A DNA stretch of 64,000 bases from Diadophis punctatus similis. Lineage: Eukaryota > Chordata > Lepidosauria > Squamata > Dipsadidae. Below the pieces are notes generated by a model. That model did not search any database and was not told where the DNA came from. It was given only the letters and a program-made list of their open reading frames with translations. This document shows positions 56,449-64,000 of this stretch, one piece after another (within the stretch, counting starts at the first letter, position 1; each line of letters starts with the position of its first letter). The stretch is from NCBI GenBank assembly GCA_023053685.1, contig JALIGW010000001.1, forward strand, positions 66,593,740-66,657,739. The letters are read 5' to 3'. The position numbers and the translations under genes were made by a program.

Positions 56449-57098
56449 AGTAAAATTCACAGGTATTGCTTTACCTTTTACTTGGTAAATAACTATTTTT
56501 CTGGGCCCTCAGGTCTTTGGTGGCAAAAAAAAATACTGTAGTAAATTAATTGCTTGGAAAATGAAATTTATTTCCACTGTAATTGCTTGAAGAAAGGCCA
56601 GGTATTGGATAACAGAGGTTTATGTATTTAAAACAGTGTGTTGAACATTTTTATAGCTGAGAACACTTTGGATTTTCAATAATCTTCCTCACTTCAATAA
56701 AAACTATGTCACATCCTTACCAAAGAAGGGAATCATCTGCAGAACATAAAGTCTCTTTGGCAAGACGAGATCTTGATGAAATCTGCCCTTCCGAGGCACA
56801 AGAAGGGGATTGTTTAATTGCTTGAAAACTTCTCACTTGTTTTGAAGTTTTCATGTTTTATATCAGTAATATTGAGGCTTATTTTAATACCTTCAGTAAT
56901 GAAATCCAGTGCTCGACTTGAAAATACAATATTGTGATGTATTCAGTCTAATATTATAGAGAAATCACATGAAAAGGTCTTGATTCAAGAAACATAATTA
57001 TAACTATTATTTTCTTAAACCTAAACTTTAAAAAAACTACTTTGTTAATATGCTTTTTGTATGTAGCCCTTTGGCCCAATCAGGGTTAAATGTATGTC
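56449..57098. other. Intergenic, nothing assignable
   Basis: AT-rich, no recognised feature. Confidence 0.4.
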
Positions 57099-57439
57099 AG
57101 TTAATCCAGTGGTGGGATTCAAATTTTTTAACAACCAGTTCTCTGCCCTAATGACTGACTGGGTGGGCATGGCTGGGTGGTCATGTGACTGGATGGGTGT
57201 GGCCAACTCAACATCACTCACATAAAGGGGTGCCTCTCCCGGCCCCTCCCATCCCAGCCACTCCTTGTCATACCCGGCCTCAATGTATCTATAGTTCTGT
57301 AAAAATGTTGTTCACTTTTTTTCAACTTTATTATCTGCATCTACATACCAGTACTATAGATGTACTTTCATGGACCACTGAAAGGAGGAAATGGCTCACA
57401 TGCTTTACCCAAGAGTGTGATAGCCAGGTCACAAAACAG

Positions 57440-57836
57440 GCTTTTAGGGGCTGCCACAAAGAGGGGGGGGGGGCAATGTATTTTCCAAAGAAGCAGAAGG
57501 CAAAACAAGAAGCAATGGATGGAAACTGAACAAAGAGAGAAGCAACCTAAAACTAAGGAGACACTTCCTGACAGTGAGAACAATTAACCAGTGGAACTGC
57601 TTGTCTCCAGAGGTTCTGGGTTCTCGATCACTGGAAGTTTTTAAGAAAAGACTGGACAGCCCTTTCTCTAAAATGGTATAGGGTCCCCCCACAAGGTCCC
57701 TTCTAAGTGTTATTCTGTTATTCTGACATTTTCTCAGGCCCTCCACTCAGATTTTGGCATCCTCAGTTTTCCTGCCTGAGCAGGGGGTTGGACTAGAAGA
57801 CCTCCAAAGTCCCTTTCAACTCTGTTATTTTGTTAT
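57440..57836 (+). mobile_element. CR1 LINE 3' fragment nested in hAT copy 11
   Basis: Reads aatggatggaaactgaaca, acaattaaccagtggaactg and gggttggactagaagacc, the CR1 C terminus and 3' end on the + strand. A stretch at about 57690-57770 duplicates or interrupts the end. Confidence 0.78.
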
Positions 57837-58321
57837 TCAGCCAAGACCCTCATTGGAATCCTATCTCTTTTTCTCCTCTGGACTAATGAGCTTGGAGTGC
57901 CACTACTGCCAGGCGCTGGCCCCATTGGGATCCGAAGGGTAGGGCACTTGGACTGGTAGAGGTGCATGATAAGTCTGGAGCTCCTTGAGGGCTTTGGGAC
58001 AGATCAGGTCATCCAAGGCTTTGCTCCCCAGGAAGGGCTCCATCATGGAGGGCTGTGTGCCAAGATCAGGCACTTTGCCTCAGGCTTTGAGAAGCTGTAG
58101 GAAGCAGAGGGAGAGAAACAGTAGGTGGTGGAGAGAAGCAGTAGGAGGCACAGGGCGAGAGAAACGGGAGGCTTTGGAGATGAGCACCCTTCCCAGCCCC
58201 GCTTCCCTGAGGTGGTGCCGCACTTACCTCTGCCTCGAGGCTTCTGCTGCTGGAGCGGGCAGGAGCAGGCCAAGGCAGCTGGGTGAGTCTAGTCTAGGTA
58301 AGCCAAGAGGAGCAGAGATTG

Positions 58322-58650
58322 GCAGAAGACAGGCAAACTGGCTGGGCCACATGGGAGGCAACTAGGCCTGGACTCGGGCCTTGCTCACAGGCTCATCCAG
58401 GCAGATCAGGATCACTCAGCTAGGCTGCGGAGAGAGCGCCGTGTGGGATGCAGCTGCGGCAGAAGTCAGGCAAGCTGGCTGGGCCATGTGGGAGGCAGCT
58501 AGGCCGGGACTTGGGCCTTGCTCGCAGGCTCACCCAGGCAGATCAGGGCCGCTCAGCTGGGCCACGGGGAGAGCACCATGTGGGATACAGCTGTGGCGGA
58601 AGACAGACAAGCTGAGTGGCCCGCAGAGACCGTGTGGTCGAGGCAAGTGA
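58322..58650. repeat. 137-bp tandem repeat, about 2.3 copies
   Basis: Units begin at about 58322, 58459 and 58596 with gcagaagacaggcaa-type words. Each contains gctgggcca-tgggaggca, gggccttgctc-caggct and ggcagatcagg. It is GC-rich and lies within hAT copy 11. Confidence 0.85.
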
Positions 58651-58846
58651 GGGAGCCAGACAGAGAGTAGCAGCAGCAATGCCGGGCAAGCGGGCGAGAT
58701 GAGGAGTGATGGGATGGTGTCGGGCGGGTGGGGCAGGGCAGGGCCAGGCGTGGTGGGATTTGACGGTTCTCCGAAGTGCGCAAAATCTTAACAACCGGTT
58801 CGTCCGAACCGGTCCAAACCGACTGAATCCCACCCCTGAGTTAATC

Positions 58847-59903
58847 TAAATGTCAAGATGAAAAGTAGTGCCTTCATCATTATTACTCCAAGAATTCTAA
58901 GATATATTTTGCATCCAGCTGTGACAGTATGGCAATTCTCATTCCCCACTTAATACAACTTCTAACACGTGTCATCATGGTTCTGATAAAATTCCATAAA
59001 CAGATTGTTTGGGTGGAATGTGTGTAAATTCAAAACATAATTGGGTCATTCTAGTTTCTTTTTGAATTATCTCATTTGTAACAGGAAGACTCGATAGAAA
59101 TGTGCTGGAGGAATCCCCATCCAATATGGATTTTAATGTATTTGCCTTCTGCAAATAAATTAGACAATCCATCCACATAGGCAAAATTGTGTCCTTTTGA
59201 AGTCTACTTATTTTGTAACCTTGAAGGGCACAAAGCCAACATTGCATTTGAGCAGCTTCTCTAAGCAAGATCCTTTCTAGTGTATTGAAGATTGACTATA
59301 GTGGCTGAATCTTATAAATTCTGAAGACAAATTCTACTTTGTTGCTATTCTTGTGTCTTTTCTATTGATCAAACAAAGATGCAAGAGTTAGGAGTCAGTT
59401 TTTCTGCTGCTTGCTTTCCTAGAACTCTGAAAGAACTCCAGGGAGTCTGCAAGAATTGTATTAGGCATCCCGAAATAATCAAATAACAATTCTAGATCAA
59501 AATATTATTGATGGTAACAGTAATCCAATGTACTACAACTTCTCTTTAATCTTAGAAGTAACTTGGTCAGTTTGCTTTTCAAATAAGCTTTGGGGAGTGC
59601 CATTCAGATCTTCATAAAAGGAAAGCACTTTCAAAGATTTGCACAGCTCTACATTCTGTTAGCAATGTTCTTTAGTGTTGTATTCTTCTAAAAACCCATC
59701 CTGAATTCAACAGATTTTCCCATGCTTTATCAGGAGAATGATTTAATAATGCTTTGGATAAGGTTGAATCTTTGTCATCAGAGAATTTCACATCATCAGT
59801 TTTAATCTTGCTTCCATTCTGTAAATATTCAAAATATTTACTAATCTATATTCTGTATCATTTAATATCATTTGGAGTTCAAGGGCTTGATTGTCACGAA
59901 CTA
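58847..59903. other. Intergenic, nothing assignable
   Basis: AT-rich. A 97-codon antisense frame at 58975-59268 has no recognised family. Confidence 0.4.
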
Positions 59904-60848
59904 CCGTATTTTTCAGAGTATAAGATGCACCTTTTTGCCCCCCAAAAGAGGGTGGAAATGTCGGTGCGTCTTATACACCGAATACAGCAATTTTTAGCCT
60001 CGCGAAGCCCCGCCCCCGCATCCATTTTTTGAAAAAACAGGCCTTTTTTTTGCAAAATGGGGGGGTTGCCTTCCCCCACCCCCTAGGAGTGCTCTGCAGG
60101 CTTCCCAGATACTTTGCATGCCCTGATTTTGCAAAAAAATGAGCGAAAAACGGGCTGTTTTTTGCAAACATTGGGGCGTTTTTGCCTTCCCCCACCCCCT
60201 AGGAGTGCTCTGCAGGCTTCCCAGATCATTTGCATGCCCTGTTTTTGAAAAAAAAAGAGTGAAAAATGGGCCATTTTTTGCAAAAATTGGGGCGTTTTTG
60301 CCTTCTAATTACCCCATCTAGCATGACTGGAGGAGGAATTCTGGGAGTTGAAGTCCACTAGTCTTAAAGCTGTCAAGTTTGAAGACCCCTAGGTTAGGGG
60401 TTAGGGTTGCAAGGGTCTTCAAACTTGGCAAGTTTAAGACTTGTGGACTTCAACTCCCATTCCTGAGCTAGCATGAGTGGAGGAGGAATTCTGGGAGTTG
60501 AAGTCCACTAGTCTTAAAGCTGTCAAGTTTGAAGACCCCTAGGTTAGGGGTTAGGGTTGCAAGGGTCTTCAAACTTGGCAAGTTTAAGACTTGTGGACTT
60601 CAACTCCCATTCCTGAGCTAGCATGACTGGAGGAGGAATTCTGGGAGTTGAAGTCCATTAGTCTTAAAGCTGTCAAATTTGGTTGTAAAAAATGTACATG
60701 GTTGTAAAAAGTATTCTGCTACACTGGTATTTTATTAAATAATATATTACTGCACCATTTGGTTCAGAATACTTTTTTCCTTGTTTTCCTCCTCTAAAAT
60801 CTAGATGCGTCTTATACTCCGGTGCGTCTTATACTCTGAAAAATAATG
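59904..60848. mobile_element. TIR element with CCGTATTTTTC ends, TA flanks, nested tandem arrays
   Basis: The left end ccgtatttttcagagtataa and right end cttatactctgaaaaataatg form inverted repeats, followed inward by gatgcacc and ggtgcgtc. TA precedes and follows. The interior has two copies of a 116-bp unit (60060-60300, gccttcccccaccccctagg, ggcttcccagat) and a 150-bp array built from hairpin-MITE arms (60321-60680). No transposase. Confidence 0.75.
60321..60680. repeat. 150-bp tandem array of hairpin-MITE arms, about 2.4 copies
   Basis: Units start at 60321, 60471 and 60621 (gcatgactggaggagg). Each contains both arm orientations: gaattctgggagttgaagtc, and the inverse cttggcaagtttaagactt plus gtggacttcaactccc. 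Consecutive units are nearly identical. Confidence 0.88.
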
Positions 60849-60850
60849 TA

Positions 60851-62238
60851 TGTATTCCAGAAATATAGAGATTGGTTTTGCTGCTTTTAATGTTTTGTAC
60901 CTCTTAATTTATGCTTTAAAAAGCTTTGAAACCAATGGTGTTCTGGTTTGTATGAAAATGAAACCTAGGATTGTTACTATTGATCTTTTTGTCCATTTTG
61001 AAGATGCTAATGGATATTTGTGCCTTTCTGAGCTGAAAATTGATTTCTCCAATATTTTCATGGGATGCATAGGAACCTAGAGCTATTAGCATGGTATATT
61101 TCAGAGGGGATTTAATCAATATAAAGAGCCTATGAGTAGAGGAAAAAAATTACCTAGAGAATACCACAGGGCATCCAAAACTCAGTGATAGTCTATAAAA
61201 GCGACGAGAAATTCTTTTCAATTCTTAAATGGAAATGTTTGTTTGCATGAACTACTGATAACCATCAAACTGTAAGAAACCAGGGAGATATTCTCTGTAC
61301 AGTTGCTAAGATACAGGAAATTTTATTATGCTTAATGTTTCCATTTATTTTTCCTCTCTAGATTTAAAAGTAATAAGCTTTGCTTTTTTATTTATTTCAT
61401 ATGTTGTTATTAAGGTCCCTGCAGAAAACTGCATTGTAAAATACAGAAAAGTAAGGAGGAAAAATCATGCTTGAAGTATAGAGTGAACTTTTGTCCTCTT
61501 AAGTACTTGGCCTGTTAGATGGAGCTAACTATGGACTGAGCATTTTAGAGCTCATCCCCAGCACACACACACATCTCAATTGGCATGAGCATGCCCTGGT
61601 TATTGCTGTTTTTATGCTATGTTCTCATTACATTGTCTCCAAAGCATCCTCACTCCACAGCTGAGGGGGCTTTATGTTTTCTTTAGCTCTTTCAGTGCTA
61701 AGGTAGTCTTTTTCCTCTTCTTCTAATACAATTTTCCCATGAACATGATTTAGCACAACATGGTTAATGATGTAGCTAGGGACTGAGGTCTGCCTAACTC
61801 CTACTGGCTACTCCAGGTTGATGCAGCCAGGGCCCCTCTTGTAATTGTATATGGAAAAAAACCTCGAGAAACTGGGAAAAGAGATGAGACAGAATACATG
61901 AACACCGAACAGAAGTATACATTCCAAAATTAGGGTACCGTATATTGGCTGCAAATACACAGATAACCACAGGATGGCAGCAAAAAGATACAGATCATTC
62001 TAATATGCTGCGGCCATCTAACGATTGTTTAGATTTTTACAACTGAGATCTGGTAGCCCTACTAAAATAGCTCTCTCAAACTGTTTTTCAAAATTTAGTC
62101 CCACCCACGTGTATGAGATTTCCTATCCACTCTGTGACCTTAAGCTCCCCCAAATGTTACATGGTTTGGCCACCAAACAGCTGCCCCACCCTTGCCTTAA
62201 ACGAGCAGATTGTATCTTCCAATCTAAGCAGAATATTG
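60851..62238. other. Intergenic, nothing assignable
   Basis: AT-rich with a 76-codon + frame at 60850-61080 of no known family. No repeats recognised. Confidence 0.4.
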
Positions 62239-62246
62239 CTTGTATG

Positions 62247-62491
62247 CAGGGGTGAAATGCTACCGGTTCGGCCCGGTTCGGGTGTACCGGTAGCGGTAGC
62301 GTCCAGTGGTTCGGAGAACCGGTAACGGCGGCAGCACGAGGCTCCACCCACCCACCCGCATGCCGCCATTTTCTTTTTTTAACCCTCTGCGCATGCACAA
62401 AGCGTTCTGTGCATGCGCAGAGGGTGAAAAAGTACACGCACGAAGCGTGCACTTCTGAACCGGTCGGGAAGGTAAGCAGATTTTACCGCTG
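62247..62491 (+). mobile_element. hAT-type MITE, CAGRGGTGRR family, copy 12
   Basis: Starts caggggtgaaatgctaccgg and ends agattttaccgctg. The exact duplication cttgtatg lies at 62239-62246 and 62492-62499. It contains opposed NRF1-like words, ctgcgcatgcac and tgtgcatgcgcag, around 62388-62420. Confidence 0.9.
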
Positions 62492-62678
62492 CTTGTATGC
62501 TTTTTCTTCTATCGTTGGAAGGAAAAGCTAGAGATAATCTAAACAATGGGTAATAAGAGTTTTGGGTAGATGGAAGATAGAAGCCTCCACATTCTGATCA
62601 CCTTAAACACACAGCTGAGTGCTAAAAGATCTACTAGTTCCTAAGAAGGCTAAATTCTATTTATCCAGCAATGGATTA

Positions 62679-62871
62679 TTTCTCTCCACTCCTCTCCTCT
62701 TTTCCCTCTCTCTCTTCTCCCTCTCCTTCTCCCTCCCCCTCCGCTCCCTCTCTCCCCCCTCCTCCGTTCCCCTCCTCCCTCCCCTTCCTTCTCCTCTTCT
62801 CTTTTCCCTCTCTCTTCTCTCTCTCCTTCCCCTCCCCTTCCTCTTTCCTCTCCACTTCTCTCCTCTCCTGC
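62679..62871. repeat. Polypyrimidine tract (CTCCC/TCTCC)n
   Basis: About 190 bp almost purely C and T. Frames encode Ser/Leu/Pro strings and are artefacts. Confidence 0.93.
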
Positions 62872-63735
62872 TTTTGAGTCAGCATTGACTTCTGGTGACT
62901 GCCTGGACAGGATCCTGCAGTTTCCTTGGTGATATTTCAGAAATGATTTGTCCTTGCCTTTTATCTCAGGCTGAGAGATAGTGACTGGCCCAAGGTCATC
63001 TAGCTGGCTTAGAGGTGAAAGCAGGCTAGGTTTCCTAGCCTGATGCTTTAATGACTACATCAAATTGATTTTCAAATGTCTCATTACATTGTATGATTAA
63101 GAATGAAAAACCACCAATGACATGGAGCAAAAAGCTTGTTTCACCCTTGTGATTGCTTACTACAATGAAAAATTGGCTGACTATTGAATTGAACAATTTT
63201 AAGTGATTTTTCCAAAGGCCGCATCAATGTATGCATTAGCCTTAGGATGCCAATATTTCATATGCCATATGTTATTAAACCAACATTTTAAAGCTAGTAA
63301 TGGAAATCAAAGTGAGGGTGCCTTGTTAATCAGAATAATCACATTTTCCACCATACTCTGCAGACAAGCTCTTTCTAATGAAAATACACTCAGCAGGCTT
63401 TTGTTTGATATAGATCATAAATATAGGAATGCCGTTCTTTAAAAACTTTATAGAAGCATTTCCTGTGTTAAAAAATAACAGTGCTTGTGCCCAGGAGAAA
63501 AAAAAAGTTCTCTGATTGCATAAGATACTGTACTACTAGCAACTTTCAAAATATTGTTGATTTTTGGGGTGATGGGGAGGGCTGCATCTTTGTTCAGTTG
63601 AATTTCTTTAACAACTTGGAATATATACTGGGTTTCAAAAATCATAGATACTAAATCAAATATCAAGGTAGTTGAAATTTTGTATTTCTCTGCAGACATG
63701 TTTACTGATTGTATATTATTAAAATTCTCAGAAGG
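62872..63735. other. Intergenic, nothing assignable
   Basis: No recognised gene or repeat. Confidence 0.4.
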
Positions 63736-63738
63736 ATC

Positions 63739-64000
63739 TTGAAGAAGATCATCCTTAGACACGGGGTGAGTTTTCAACAGTACGCTGATGACACCCAGCT
63801 GTACATCACCACCCCGTCTCAATTCAGGGAGGCAGTCGATGTAATGTGCCGATGCCTGGACGATGTTAGGATCTGGATGGGGAGGAACAGGCTCAAGCTT
63901 AACCCCGACAAGACTGAGTGGCTCCGGATATTGCCTCCTAAGGACCATACCGACTGTCCCTCCTTGGTTCTTGAGGGAGAAAAATTAACTCCCTCGGAAC
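63739..64000 (+). mobile_element. L2-clade LINE reverse-transcriptase fragment, runs off the window
   Basis: An open frame encodes IILRHGVSFQQYADDTQLYI, MCRCLDDVRIWMGRN and KLNPDKTEWL, collinear with residues about 330-425 of the L2 ORF at 30176. The catalytic YADD is present. The left border cuts directly into the reverse-transcriptase domain (5' truncation). The rest lies beyond 64000. Confidence 0.92.

Larger units (their letters stand above)
57107..58838 (+). mobile_element. hAT-type element, CAGRGGTGRR family, copy 11 (1.7-kb form)
   Basis: Starts cagtggtgggattcaaa and ends gactgaatcccacccctg. The exact duplication agttaatc lies at 57099-57106 and 58839-58846. The interior contains a CR1 fragment (57440-57836), a GC-rich segment, and a 137-bp tandem repeat (58322-58600). 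It is far longer than other copies. No transposase frame is recognised. Confidence 0.85.

Noticed and set aside
60391..60412. ggttaggggttagggttg as telomeric repeat
   Set aside because: Only two or three TTAGGG-like units, recurring at the same place in each 150-bp tandem unit. It is part of that repeat, not an interstitial telomere.

Overview
This is vertebrate nuclear DNA, most likely from an advanced (colubroid) snake. The evidence is the mix of CR1, L2 and L3-like LINEs, tRNA-derived SINEs of squamate type, very many short hAT-type DNA transposons, and three LINE 3' ends that run directly into AATAG/ATTCT pentamer microsatellites. That tail is known from the Snake1 CR1 LINEs of colubroid snakes. 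The species call is an inference.

The only host protein-coding sequence I can support is at the left edge. Two exons on the + strand (949-1113 and 3162-3508, matching splice sites and phase) encode the last leucine-rich repeats and C terminus of NLRC4, the inflammasome adaptor/sensor. The earlier exons lie left of the window. Downstream of its stop codon there are about 60 kb without a recognisable host exon. A CpG-rich, promoter-like stretch at about 26.83-27.18 kb is the only other sign of a host gene.

The rest is a densely nested transposon landscape. The dominant component is non-autonomous hAT-type elements, most bounded by exact 8-bp target-site duplications. Twelve belong to one family (ends CAGRGGTGRR...), two to a CAGTGATGGCGAACC family, three share TAAGGTGACCA ends, and one or more copies come from several other families. 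A hairpin family (core ttggcaactttaagacttg) occurs about ten times. The largest hAT-type insertion (44966-47981, 3.0 kb) carries CpG-rich, exon-like sequence, a foldback, and opposed polypyrimidine and polypurine tracts of about 560 bp. LINEs include an L2 fragment with an uninterrupted 620-codon reverse-transcriptase frame (30176-32038), a second L2 copy leaving the right edge, three L3-like copies, and several CR1 fragments, two of which form a long inverted repeat (28.74-30.12 kb). One solo LTR and one LTR-like insertion are present.

Nesting gives a relative chronology: L3-like into old L2 (21.6-23.0 kb), hAT into CR1 (9.5 kb), LTR-like into CR1 (15.5 kb), hAT into SINE (56.1 kb), and hAT into an older TA-flanked element (37.2 kb). 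The hAT-type insertions with perfect duplications are among the youngest events. Most other long open frames are low-complexity or antisense shadows.
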